From contig NZ_WSEL01000002.1 in the NCBI RefSeq assembly GCF_009758015.1, positions 166,811 through 230,810 on the forward strand: a stretch of 64,000 bases of DNA, written 5' to 3'. Below are positions 1-8,856 of the stretch, in pieces. The notes beneath the pieces were generated by a model that saw only the letters and a program-made list of their open reading frames with translations, had not been told where the DNA came from and made no database searches. Origin of the DNA: Ramlibacter pinisoli. GTDB lineage: Bacteria; Pseudomonadota; Gammaproteobacteria; Burkholderiales; Burkholderiaceae_C. Made by a program: the position numbers and the translations under genes. How positions within the stretch are numbered: the stretch's first letter is position 1; the number at the start of each line of letters is the position of its first letter.

Positions 1-1
1 G

Positions 2-406
2 CTCAAGGCCCTGGCCGACCGCCTGGCGGAAGCCTTCGCCGAATGCCTGCACGAGCGGGTGCGCAAGGACCTGTGGGGCTACGCCGCCGGCGAGCAGCTC
101 GGCGTCGACGAGCTGGTGGCGGAGAAGTACCGCGGCATCCGGCCGGCCCCGGGCTACCCGGCCTGCCCGGACCACAGCGTCAAGGGCGACCTGTTCCAGC
201 TGCTGCAGGCGCAGGACGTCGGCATGGGCCTGACCGAGAGCCTGGCCATGACCCCGGCGGCCAGCGTCAGCGGCTTCTACCTCAGCCATCCCGACAGCAC
301 CTACTTCAACGTCGGCCGCATCGGGACCGACCAGCTGGAGGACCAGGTGCGCCGCCGCGGCGCCGAACGGGCCCAGCTCGAACGCCTGCTCGCGCCCAAT
401 CTGTGA
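2..406 (+). CDS. metH: Cobalamin-dependent methionine synthase, C-terminal end (partial)
   Basis: This is the last 134 residues of B12-dependent methionine synthase, which moves a methyl group from methyltetrahydrofolate to homocysteine. The visible part belongs to the S-adenosylmethionine-binding activation domain. The family signature [12 protein letters not shown] is present, followed by TESLAM, ASVSGFY and the closing [12 protein letters not shown] segment. The frame is open from base 2, so the rest of the gene lies left of the window. The stop is at 404-406. A 76-base gap separates it from the next gene. The identity is secure because this tail is highly conserved. Confidence 0.95.
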   Translation, partial: LKALADRLAEAFAECLHERVRKDLWGYAAGEQLGVDELVAEKYRGIRPAPGYPACPDHSVKGDLFQLLQAQDVGMGLTESLAMTPAASVSGFYLSHPDSTYFNVGRIGTDQLEDQVRRRGAERAQLERLLAPNL

Positions 407-482
407 CATCCGCCACGGCGGGCGCCGCCGGGCGGTCCGCGGCCGGGCCAGCTCAGCCGTTAAGGGGATACAAGGAGTCCCC

Positions 483-929
483 ATGAACATCAAGCCCCCC
501 ACCCTGGCCGCCCTGCTGCTGGCCCTGTGCACCGCCGGTGCACCCGCGCTGGTCCAGGCGAGCGAAGCCGGCAAGCACAAGGCCGCCCTGGCCCATTGCA
601 GCGACTGCGGCACCGTCCAGGCCGTCACCAAGGAAAAGCGCAAGGGCGAGGGCGGTGCCGTGGGCATCGTCGCCGGCGCGGCGGCCGGCGGCCTGCTGGG
701 CAACCAGGTCGGCGGCGGCACCGGCAAGGCGCTGGCCACGGTGGGCGGCGCGGTTGCCGGCGGCTTCGTCGGCAACGAAGTGCAGAAGCACGTCACCTCC
801 AAGGAGGTCTGGGTCACCAAGGTGAAGCTGAAGGACGGCAGTGTCCGCACCTTCGAGCAGGAGCAGGCGCCGGCCTGGAAGACCGGCGCGGTGGTCCAGG
901 TGCGGGGCAAGAGCCTGGCCAGCCTCTGA
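483..929 (+). CDS. Secreted glycine-zipper (17 kDa antigen-like) protein
   Basis: The 148-residue product has a signal peptide (about residues 1-26, probable cleavage after VQA). Around residues 57-98 it has a glycine zipper built from GxxxG repeats such as AGAAAGGLLGNQVGG and AGGFVGNEV, as in the Rick_17kDa_Anti / glycine-zipper 2TM families. No lipobox is evident, so it is probably periplasmic or outer-membrane associated rather than a lipoprotein. Two cysteines (CSDC) precede the zipper. A clear AAGGAG ribosome-binding site lies just upstream of the ATG. Proteins of this type are linked to envelope integrity, but the precise role here is unknown. Confidence 0.8.
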   Translation: MNIKPPTLAALLLALCTAGAPALVQASEAGKHKAALAHCSDCGTVQAVTKEKRKGEGGAVGIVAGAAAGGLLGNQVGGGTGKALATVGGAVAGGFVGNEVQKHVTSKEVWVTKVKLKDGSVRTFEQEQAPAWKTGAVVQVRGKSLASL

Positions 930-972
930 TCGCGCCGCCGCGCGCGGGGGCCGCTGGCGTGGAACGCCGGCC

Positions 973-1788
973 TCAGGTGGCGCGCAACAGCGGCGCCAGC
1001 GTGCAGCCGGCCGCGGCCAGCAGCGCCGGCAGGTCCTGGGCCAGCACGCCGTATTCGGTCAGGCGCGCGCTGGCGATCGGGTCGCCGGCAGAACCGCTGG
1101 CGTCGGCGCGCGCCGGATGGCACATCAGCACGTCACCGTCCTGCGCGCGCGCCAGCCAGCCGGCCAGCAGCGCGCGGTAGCGCGCGGCGTCGCCGCCGAA
1201 GTCGTACACGCCCAGCAGGTGGCCGCTGGTGCGCGCGCCCTGGCGCCGCGCCCGCCGCCGCAGCGCGGGGCCGCCCAGGGCCGCGATCAGGCGCGGCTTC
1301 AGGCCCGCCTCGCCGGCCGGCACCGCGGTGCCGCGCAACCAGCAGCGCGCATGGCCGCGCCGCGCCAGCTCCTCCAGCACCCGCTCGCGCACCCCGGGCA
1401 GCTGGTGCACGTGCTGGTGGCCGTCGACATGGTCGGGCGCCCGCCCCATGGCCTGCTCGAAGGCATCGAACTGGGCCCGGATCTCGGCCGCCAGCCGCTG
1501 GGCCGGCAGCCGGTGGAGGTACGCTCGGGTGATGAAGTCGCCCAGTCCATGCCGCAGCGAGCCGTCGAACGGCGCCTCGGTGAAGTCCAGGTGCAGCCCG
1601 ACGTCGAGCCGGCTGGTGTCGGCCGCGCGCAGGGCCGCTGCCGCCGCCGGCCAGCGCGGGCTGCCCACCAGGCAGCTGGTGGCCGAGGCCAGTCCGCGCG
1701 CCGCCAGCTCCAGCACCGCGGCGTCCACGCCCGGGCGCAGCGCATAGTCGTCGATGCACAGCACGATCCGCCGCATGGCCGGCTTCAT
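973..1788 (-). CDS. ChbG/YdjC (HpnK-like) carbohydrate deacetylase
   Basis: The 271-residue product has the ChbG/YdjC metal-dependent deacetylase fold: CIDDYALRPGVD near the N-terminus, then DVGLHLDFTE and HVDGHQHVHQ, which supply the metal-binding Asp and His residues. The start at 1788 (MKPAMRR) is preferred; an in-frame ATG at 1776 is possible. It sits 6 bases from the divergent start of a GtrA gene and beside ArnT-like and GT2 genes. Together these suggest deacetylation of a polyprenyl-phosphate-linked N-acetyl sugar, as LgmC does in Bordetella lipid A modification, rather than hopanoid synthesis, since no other hpn genes are visible. The family is certain; the substrate is inferred. Confidence 0.8.
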   Translation of the reverse strand: MKPAMRRIVLCIDDYALRPGVDAAVLELAARGLASATSCLVGSPRWPAAAAALRAADTSRLDVGLHLDFTEAPFDGSLRHGLGDFITRAYLHRLPAQRLAAEIRAQFDAFEQAMGRAPDHVDGHQHVHQLPGVRERVLEELARRGHARCWLRGTAVPAGEAGLKPRLIAALGGPALRRRARRQGARTSGHLLGVYDFGGDAARYRALLAGWLARAQDGDVLMCHPARADASGSAGDPIASARLTEYGVLAQDLPALLAAAGCTLAPLLRAT

Positions 1789-1794
1789 TCCGGC

Positions 1795-2202
1795 ATGAAG
1801 CCGCTGCGCCGCCTGGCCACCTTCGTCGCCGTCGGCGCCACCGCCGCCGCCGTCCATTTCGCGGTGGTGGTGGCGGTGGTGGAGGCGGGGCTGGCGCCGC
1901 CGCTGGCGGCCAACGTGGCCGGCTGGCTGGTGGCCTTCCTGGTGTCGTTCGCCGGCCAGCACCGGTTCACGTTCGGCGACCGCGCGGCGCCGGTGCGGCA
2001 TGCGGCCCCGCGTTTCTTCGCCCTGTCGGCGGCCGGCTTCGCCGTCAACGAGGCGGCGTACGCGCTGCTGCTGCGGCTGGCGCCGGTGCGGTACGACGTC
2101 GCGCTGGCGCTGGTGCTGGTCGGCGTGGCGGTCATGACCTACGTGCTCAGTTCGGCCTGGGCGTTCCGGCACAGGCCGCCGGCGTCGCCGCCCAGTCCCT
2201 GA
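1795..2202 (+). CDS. GtrA-family four-helix membrane protein
   Basis: The 135-residue protein has four hydrophobic segments and the GtrA/DPMS family signature around SFAGQHRFTFGD between helices 2 and 3. GtrA proteins are thought to flip polyprenyl-phosphate sugars across the inner membrane. It is the only gene of this four-gene cluster on the plus strand. Its start is 6 bases from the divergent deacetylase, and its last 56 bases overlap the convergent ArnT-like gene. Function in lipid-linked sugar transfer is inferred from these neighbours. Confidence 0.8.
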   Translation: MKPLRRLATFVAVGATAAAVHFAVVVAVVEAGLAPPLAANVAGWLVAFLVSFAGQHRFTFGDRAAPVRHAAPRFFALSAAGFAVNEAAYALLLRLAPVRYDVALALVLVGVAVMTYVLSSAWAFRHRPPASPPSP

Positions 2203-3688
2203 GCTCCCACAGGGCCACCTCGCGGCTCGCTGCCACCGGCTGCGCGGCCGCCAGCAGCGGCCAGCGCTTGCCCAGGTCGGCCGGGCCGACCAGCCAGCTG
2301 CGGCCGCCCGGGCAGTTGCCCGGCTGGCCGAGCACGGCCGGCAGCACCAGGCGCTCGGCCACCGCCTGCGGCGCGAAGGCGCCCGCGTCGGCCAGCTCGC
2401 GGCGCCAGTTGTCGCGCGCCGTGGTCCGGGGGTCGTCCCAGCGATCGAGCACCGGCACCGGCTGGCGCAGGCGGGCGTAGAACGGCAGGTCGAAGTAGTA
2501 GCCCTCGACGAAGGCGACCGGCTGCGGCGGCCGGGCGGCGATGGCCGCGGCCAGCGGGCTGCTGCTCTTGGGCACCTGGAAGGCGGCGGCGACCACGCCC
2601 GCCAGGCACAGCACGGCCGCCAGCGGCGCGGTGGCGCGCGCCAGCCGGCCCGGCCAGCCCGGGGCATCGCGGCGGGCCTGCCAGCGCTGCGCCAGCAGGA
2701 AGGCGAACGGCGCCGCCGCCGGCAGCACGTAGCCGACCAGCTTGGAGTTGGGCAGCGAGAAGAAGCCCACGATGACCGCCAGCCAGACCCACATCAGGCG
2801 GCGCAGCGCCGGTTCCACCTCGGTGGCGGCGGCCGGACGGCGCGTGGCCAGCCAGGCCGACCAGGGCAGCCCCAGCAGCGCCAGCACGGCGGGGAAGAAC
2901 CAGAACGGGCGGGCGTTGTTGAAGCCTTCGGTGGTGTAGCGGCCGAAGTGCTGGACGACGAAGAAGTAGTGCGCGAATTCGGCGAAGCGGGCCTGCATGG
3001 CCAGGAACCAGGGCGCGGCCAGCGCCAGGAACAGCAGCAGCCCCGGCAGCCAGAGCAGGCGCAGCAGCTGCAGCGGCCGCCCGGCCACCACCAGCCAGAC
3101 CACCAGCACCATCCCGGGCAGCACGATGCCGATCAGGCCCTTGGCCAGCACCCCCAGGGCGGCGAACGCGTAGCCGGCCAGCAGCGCCTGGCGCCGTCCC
3201 GGCGCGCCCGGCTCGAGCAGCGCCGCCTGCGCGAAGGCCAGGATGCAGGCCGTGATGCAGCCGGCCACCAGCATGTCGAGGTTGGCGTACTGCGCCGCCA
3301 CGAACACCAGCGGCAGCGTCAGCAGCACCAGCAACCAGTGGAAGGCGCCCCGTTCGCCCAGCCAGCGGCGCCCGAACAGGTAGGCCGACCCCACCAGCAG
3401 GCAGGCGCCGGCCCAGGGCGCGATGCGGCCGGCCCAGGCCACGTTGCCGGCCAGCGACAGCGCACCCGCGGTGAGCCAGTAGAACAGGGGCGGCTTGTGG
3501 AAGTAGGGCAGGCCGTTGAGGGTGGGCGTGATCCAGTCGCCCGAGCGCACCATCTCCCAGGCCACGCCGATGTAGCGGCCCTCGTCGGGCAGGGCCAGCG
3601 GCCGCAGCCAGGCGGTGCAGGCGAGCCAGGCGAACGCCGCCAGCAGCAGCGGCACGCCGGCGGGCCGGCGCCAGCGGGCCGGCGTCAT
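2147..3688 (-). CDS. ArnT-like lipid A / membrane glycosyltransferase
   Basis: The 513-residue integral membrane enzyme belongs to the PMT/ArnT glycosyltransferase superfamily (GT-C fold). The first periplasmic loop carries the family's acidic motif in LALPDEGRYIGVAWEM, followed by HKPPLFYW and about a dozen hydrophobic helices. Enzymes of this kind transfer a sugar, often an amino sugar, from undecaprenyl phosphate to lipid A phosphate on the periplasmic face. The start codon overlaps the stop of the upstream GT2 gene as ATGA, so the two are translationally coupled. The 3' end overlaps gtrA head-to-head by 56 bases. Lipid A as acceptor is inferred. Confidence 0.82.
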   Translation of the reverse strand: MTPARWRRPAGVPLLLAAFAWLACTAWLRPLALPDEGRYIGVAWEMVRSGDWITPTLNGLPYFHKPPLFYWLTAGALSLAGNVAWAGRIAPWAGACLLVGSAYLFGRRWLGERGAFHWLLVLLTLPLVFVAAQYANLDMLVAGCITACILAFAQAALLEPGAPGRRQALLAGYAFAALGVLAKGLIGIVLPGMVLVVWLVVAGRPLQLLRLLWLPGLLLFLALAAPWFLAMQARFAEFAHYFFVVQHFGRYTTEGFNNARPFWFFPAVLALLGLPWSAWLATRRPAAATEVEPALRRLMWVWLAVIVGFFSLPNSKLVGYVLPAAAPFAFLLAQRWQARRDAPGWPGRLARATAPLAAVLCLAGVVAAAFQVPKSSSPLAAAIAARPPQPVAFVEGYYFDLPFYARLRQPVPVLDRWDDPRTTARDNWRRELADAGAFAPQAVAERLVLPAVLGQPGNCPGGRSWLVGPADLGKRWPLLAAAQPVAASREVALWELRDWAATPAACAGTPRPN

Positions 3689-4758
3689 CCGCCGGGTGCC
3701 TTCAGGCCGTGGCCCAGGACATCCTTGACGACGTAGATCGGGCGGCCCTTGACCTCCTCGAAGATGCGGCCGATGTACTCGCCCATGATCCCCAGCAGGA
3801 TCATCTGGATGCCCATCAGCGCAGCCAGGCCGACCACGATGGTGGTCCAGCCGGACACCGGGTTGCCCCACAGCAGGTAGCTGACCGCGACCGCACCGCC
3901 GTAGACCAGGGCGGCCAGGGCGACGATGATGCCGCACACCGTGGCCAGCCGCAGCGGCCAGGTGGTGAAGGCGGTCAGGCCGTCGAGCGACAGCCCCAGC
4001 AGCTGGCGGAAGCGGAAGTGGCTGTGGCCGTGGACCCGGTCCTCGGGCAGGTAGGGCAGGGGCACGGCGTGGAAGCCGACCCAGGCGTACAGGCCCTTCA
4101 TGAAGCGGTTGCGCTCGGGCAGCGCCAGCAGGGCGTCGACGACGGCGCGGTCCATCAGGCGGAAGTCGCCGCCGTCGGCCGGCACCTCGAAGCGCTCGAA
4201 GGCGTTGAGCAGGCGGTAGAAGGCGCGCGACCCCCAGCGCTTGACCGGGCCCTCGTCGGCCCGGTTGGCCTTGACGGCATAGACCACGTCGGCGCCGTCG
4301 CGCCAGTGGGCCAGCATGTCCTCCAGCAGCCGCGGCGGGTGCTGCAGGTCGGCGTCCATGCTGATCACGACCTCGCCATGGGCCTGGCGCAGCCCGGCCG
4401 TGAGTGCGGCTTCCTTGCCGAAGTTACGCGACAGCTGCACGGCGGTGAACCCGGGACAGGCCGACCAGCGGCGCATGACCTCGACCGTGTCGTCGGTGCT
4501 GCCGTCGTCGACCAGCACCACTTCCCAGTGGTCGACCAGCTTGCCCAGGCGCGCCAGCAGCAGCGGCAGCAGGGTCTCCAGGTTGCGGGCCTCGTTGCGG
4601 CACGGCAGCACCAGCGACAGGCTGGGGCGCGCGTTGCGCTTGGGTACGGCGACGAGGTTGGCGGCGGTGGTGGCGGACGGGCGCTGCGACGCCGGCAGGC
4701 GCCGTTCGGCGCCCGGCGCCAGCGGGGGTCGTTCCAGCAGGGTGTCTTGGTCGTTCAC
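3685..4758 (-). CDS. ArnC/DPM1-like glycosyltransferase family 2 with two C-terminal helices
   Basis: The 357-residue protein has a GT2 catalytic domain: LVLPCRNEARN, VVLVDDGSTDDT, and a DADLQHPP Asp-x-Asp metal site. Two membrane helices follow near residues 260-330. It matches undecaprenyl-phosphate sugar transferases such as ArnC, GtrB and LgmA, which load UDP-sugars onto the lipid carrier. The start is taken as GTG at 4758 because no ATG lies between the upstream stop and the catalytic domain; a purine-rich GGAAG precedes it. It heads a two-gene operon with the ArnT-like gene. The sugar is unknown; GlcNAc is plausible given the nearby deacetylase. Confidence 0.85.
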   Translation of the reverse strand: MNDQDTLLERPPLAPGAERRLPASQRPSATTAANLVAVPKRNARPSLSLVLPCRNEARNLETLLPLLLARLGKLVDHWEVVLVDDGSTDDTVEVMRRWSACPGFTAVQLSRNFGKEAALTAGLRQAHGEVVISMDADLQHPPRLLEDMLAHWRDGADVVYAVKANRADEGPVKRWGSRAFYRLLNAFERFEVPADGGDFRLMDRAVVDALLALPERNRFMKGLYAWVGFHAVPLPYLPEDRVHGHSHFRFRQLLGLSLDGLTAFTTWPLRLATVCGIIVALAALVYGGAVAVSYLLWGNPVSGWTTIVVGLAALMGIQMILLGIMGEYIGRIFEEVKGRPIYVVKDVLGHGLKAPGG

Positions 4759-4956
4759 AGGGGCTTCCAGTCGGGCAGTACCGCTATGCACCGGGCACAG
4801 CGCGGCCTGCTCAGCAAAGCAGCAAGCACCGCAGGGTACCTGATCTCCGATCCCGTCTCGCAACCGACCGTTCCCGGCGGCGCGTCGGCAGCGGCCTACG
4901 GCGGGCGACGGGCAGCGCCGATGGTTGTCGCCGGCCGGCCCAACCATGCTGGGGCC

Positions 4957-5880
4957 ATGACCCGGTTTCCAGCCGCCGCCCGGGCCGCGGCCGACCGCCT
5001 GCTGCGCCCGCTGCGGCCCCTCGTGCGCGCCGCCAACCTGTGGAGCGGCGCCGGCGGCATGCGCATGGCGGCCGCCATGTCGTTCTACGGCATGCTGAGC
5101 CTGGCGCCGCTGCTGCTGGTGATGGTGGCGATGCTGGGCTGGTGGGTGGACCGGCAGACGCTGCAGCAGACCCTGGTGCACCAGGCCGACGCCGTGGTCG
5201 GCGCGCAGGGCGCGGCGGTGATCCAGCAGGCCCTGGCCAGCGCGCGCGAGCCGGGCCAGGGGCTGCTGGCCACCGTGGTCGGCTTCGGCGTGCTGCTGTT
5301 CGGCGCCACCGGCGTGTTCGGCGAACTGCAGGAGTCGTTCGCGCGGGTCTGGTCCGACGGCGGCCCGCCGCCCCGGCCCAGCTGGTGGCACAGCGCCTCG
5401 CTGCGCCTGCGCGGCGTGGCCTACATCCTGGTGTTCGGCTTCCTGCTGCTGGTGTCGCTGGTGCTGTCCACCGTGCTGGCGGTCGCCGCCGGCTGGGCCG
5501 GCGACCGCGCCGCCCTGGAGGCGGTGCTGCGGGTGCTCAACGAGCTGGCCTCGTTCGGCCTGTGCGCGGCACTGTTCGTGGCCCTGATGCGCCTGAGCGG
5601 CGGGCCCAAGCCGGGGCTGCGCTTCCTGGTCCTGGGCGGGGTGGTGGGCGCGATCCTGTTCACCGTCGGCCGCCAGCTGCTCACGTTCTACCTGTCGACG
5701 GCGGCGGTCGTCTCGGCCTACGGCGCGGCCGGGTCGCTGGTGGTGCTGCTGATATGGATGTACTTCTCGGGCGCGGTGCTGCTGTTCTCGGCCGGCTGCG
5801 CCAAGGCGGCCGAGGAGGCCCGGGCCGAGCGCGCCGCGCGGGCAGCGCCGGCCGCGGCCGGGCCGGCCTACGCCCGCTGA
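4957..5880 (+). CDS. YihY/virulence factor BrkB family membrane protein
   Basis: The 307-residue protein has about six hydrophobic helices and the YihY/BrkB pattern: AAAMSFYGMLSLAPLLL near the start, GATGVFGELQESF in the middle, and AYGAAGSLVVLLIWMY near the end. The family was once called ribonuclease BN, but that assignment was withdrawn and no biochemical role is established. The Ala/Arg-rich tail after residue 285 is cytoplasmic. It is transcribed divergently from the GT2 gene across about 200 bases that probably hold both promoters, and converges with yifB 12 bases later. Confidence 0.88.
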   Translation: MTRFPAAARAAADRLLRPLRPLVRAANLWSGAGGMRMAAAMSFYGMLSLAPLLLVMVAMLGWWVDRQTLQQTLVHQADAVVGAQGAAVIQQALASAREPGQGLLATVVGFGVLLFGATGVFGELQESFARVWSDGGPPPRPSWWHSASLRLRGVAYILVFGFLLLVSLVLSTVLAVAAGWAGDRAALEAVLRVLNELASFGLCAALFVALMRLSGGPKPGLRFLVLGGVVGAILFTVGRQLLTFYLSTAAVVSAYGAAGSLVVLLIWMYFSGAVLLFSAGCAKAAEEARAERAARAAPAAAGPAYAR

Positions 5881-5892
5881 CCGGCCGCCCCC

Positions 5893-7416
5893 CTAGGCCG
5901 GCGTGGCGAGCGCGCGCCGGTACTGCACCGCCTCGGCCACGTGCGCCACCTGCACCTCGGCGCAGCCGTCCAGGTCGGCCACCGTGCGGGCGACCTTGAG
6001 CACGCGGTGGGTGGCGCGGGCGCTCCAGGCCAGGCGGCCGGCGGCGTGGTGCAGGAAGGCCGTCGCCGCGCCGTCCAGGCGGGCGTGGGTGTCGATGTCG
6101 GCGCCCTCCAGCCGCTGGTTGGCCACCCCCTGGCGCGCCAGCGCGCGCGCGCGCGCGGCCGCGCAGCGTGCGCGCACCTGCGCCGACGGCTCGCCCGGCG
6201 GCGCCCCGAGCAGCTCCTGCGGCCCCAGGGCCGGCACCTCCACGTGCAGGTCGATGCGATCGAGCAGCGGCCCCGACAGCTTGCCCTGGTAGCGGCTCAC
6301 CTGGTCGGGAGCGCAGCGGCAGTTGCGGTGGGCCGCGCCGCGCCAGCCGCACGGGCAGGGATTCATGGCGGCGATGAAGTGGAAGCGGGCCGGGAACTCG
6401 GCCCGGCGGGCGGCCCGGGCGATGGTGATGTGGCCGGTCTCCAGCGGCTCGCGCAGTGCCTCCAGCGCCGCGCGCGGGAACTCCGGCAGCTCGTCGAGGA
6501 ACAGCACGCCGCGGTGGGCGAGCGAGATCTCGCCCGGGCGCGGCGGCGAGCCGCCGCCCACCAGCGCCACCGCGCTGGCCGAATGGTGCGGGCTGCAGGT
6601 CGGCCGGACCGCCCAGCGGGCCAGCTCGAAGCGGCCGGCCAGGCTGGCGATGGCGGCGCTTTCCAGCGCCTCGTCGACCGACATGGGCGGCAGCAGGCCG
6701 GCAAAGCGCTGCGCCAGCATCGACTTGCCCGAGCCCGGCGGGCCGACCAGCAGGATGCCGTGGCCGCCCGCCGCCGCGATCTCCAGCGCCCGCTTGGCCG
6801 CGGCCTGGCCCTTCACGTCGGCCAGGTCGGCGTGGCGGGCCTGGCCGGCCGGCGGCTCCAGTCGCACCGCCTGCCAGCCGGCCGGCGGCGCCGCGGCGCC
6901 GGGCTGGAAGCGCCCGACCACGTCCATCAGGTGGGCGGCGCGCCAGACCCGCGCGCCCGGCACCAGTGCCGCCTCCTCCGCGCTGCCGGGGGGCAGCACG
7001 AGCTGGGTGCCGCTGGCGCCGGCGCGCAGCGCCAGGCTCATGGCCAGCGCGCCGCGCACCGGCCGCAATTCGCCGGACAGCGAGAGCTCGCCGGCGAACT
7101 CGAAGCCGTCGAGGGCCGCGCCGTCGAGCTGGCCGCTGGCGGCCAGGATGCCGAGCGCGATCGGCAGGTCGAACCGGCCCGAGTCCTTGGGCAGGTCGGC
7201 CGGCGCCAGGTTGACGGTGATGCGGCGGTCGTGCGGGAAGTCCAGGCCGCAGGTCAGCAGGGCGGAGCGCACCCGCTCGCGCGCCTCCTTGACCTCGACA
7301 TCGGCCAGCCCGACCAGCGTGAAGCTGGGCAGGCCGCAGGCCAGATGCACCTCGACCGTGACTTGCGCGGCCTCGAGCCCCAGCAGTGCGCGGCTGCGCA
7401 CCAAAGACAAGCTCAT
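5893..7416 (-). CDS. YifB/ComM-family Mg-chelatase-like AAA+ ATPase
   Basis: The 507-residue protein has the full YifB/ComM layout. The N-terminal ChlI-like domain is marked by VEVHLACGLPSFTLVGL. The AAA+ domain has Walker A VGPPGSGKS and a Walker B ending in FLDELPEF. The C-terminal Mg_chelatase_C domain follows. The cysteines of MNPCPCGWRG are present. In naturally competent bacteria ComM is a branch-migration helicase that extends integration of incoming single strands. The start at 7416 is supported by GGGAGGGA about 8 bases upstream. It diverges from the torF operon across 226 bases. Confidence 0.9.
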   Translation of the reverse strand: MSLSLVRSRALLGLEAAQVTVEVHLACGLPSFTLVGLADVEVKEARERVRSALLTCGLDFPHDRRITVNLAPADLPKDSGRFDLPIALGILAASGQLDGAALDGFEFAGELSLSGELRPVRGALAMSLALRAGASGTQLVLPPGSAEEAALVPGARVWRAAHLMDVVGRFQPGAAAPPAGWQAVRLEPPAGQARHADLADVKGQAAAKRALEIAAAGGHGILLVGPPGSGKSMLAQRFAGLLPPMSVDEALESAAIASLAGRFELARWAVRPTCSPHHSASAVALVGGGSPPRPGEISLAHRGVLFLDELPEFPRAALEALREPLETGHITIARAARRAEFPARFHFIAAMNPCPCGWRGAAHRNCRCAPDQVSRYQGKLSGPLLDRIDLHVEVPALGPQELLGAPPGEPSAQVRARCAAARARALARQGVANQRLEGADIDTHARLDGAATAFLHHAAGRLAWSARATHRVLKVARTVADLDGCAEVQVAHVAEAVQYRRALATPA

Positions 7417-7478
7417 GCCAGGTCCCTCCCTGTTTGGGTGCGTGGCTGTCCGTGGTGCACGCCAGGAAAAACAAGAAC

Positions 7479-7493
7479 GCACTCGGACGGTGC
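7479..7493 (+). promoter_or_regulatory. Putative NtrC-binding site
   Basis: The sequence is GCAC, seven bases, then GTGC, a perfect dyad matching the NtrC consensus GCAC-N7-GTGC. It lies 86 bases upstream of the -24 element of the sigma-54 promoter, a normal enhancer distance. A further GTGCAC half-site occurs at 7455-7460. Nitrogen control of torF-glnK-amtB is the expected outcome; binding itself is inferred. Confidence 0.7.
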
Positions 7494-7578
7494 AAAACGG
7501 CTGGTTGAGCCGTCTCCGAGGCCCTGCAACGGCTCGCGGCACGGCCCGGCCGACAGTCGCGCCATCCCTTGTGACATT

Positions 7579-7595
7579 TGGCACGCGTCCTGCTT
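7579..7595 (+). promoter_or_regulatory. Sigma-54 (-24/-12) promoter of torF-glnK-amtB
   Basis: The sequence TGGCACGCGTCCTGCTT has GG and GC dinucleotides exactly 12 bases apart, matching the RpoN consensus TGGCACG-N4-TTGC. Transcription would start near base 7605, leaving an untranslated leader of roughly 38 bases before the ATG at 7643. Together with the upstream NtrC-type dyad this is a textbook nitrogen-starvation promoter. Confidence 0.82.
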
Positions 7596-7642
7596 AGAGG
7601 GTCGCCAGCAACCTTTTTTTACCAAGACGGAGCGAGAACCCC

Positions 7643-8831
<1,189 letters not shown>

Positions 8832-8856
8832 GCAGTCAACTGAGGAAAAGACAACC

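Noticed and set aside
841..2202. Long plus-strand frame ending in gtrA
   Set aside because: Only the last 135 codons (from 1795) match GtrA; the earlier part is the antisense shadow of the deacetylase gene and has low-complexity composition.
3709..4956. Plus-strand frame upstream of yihY
   Set aside because: It is antisense to the GT2 gene; the YihY domain starts at ATG 4957.
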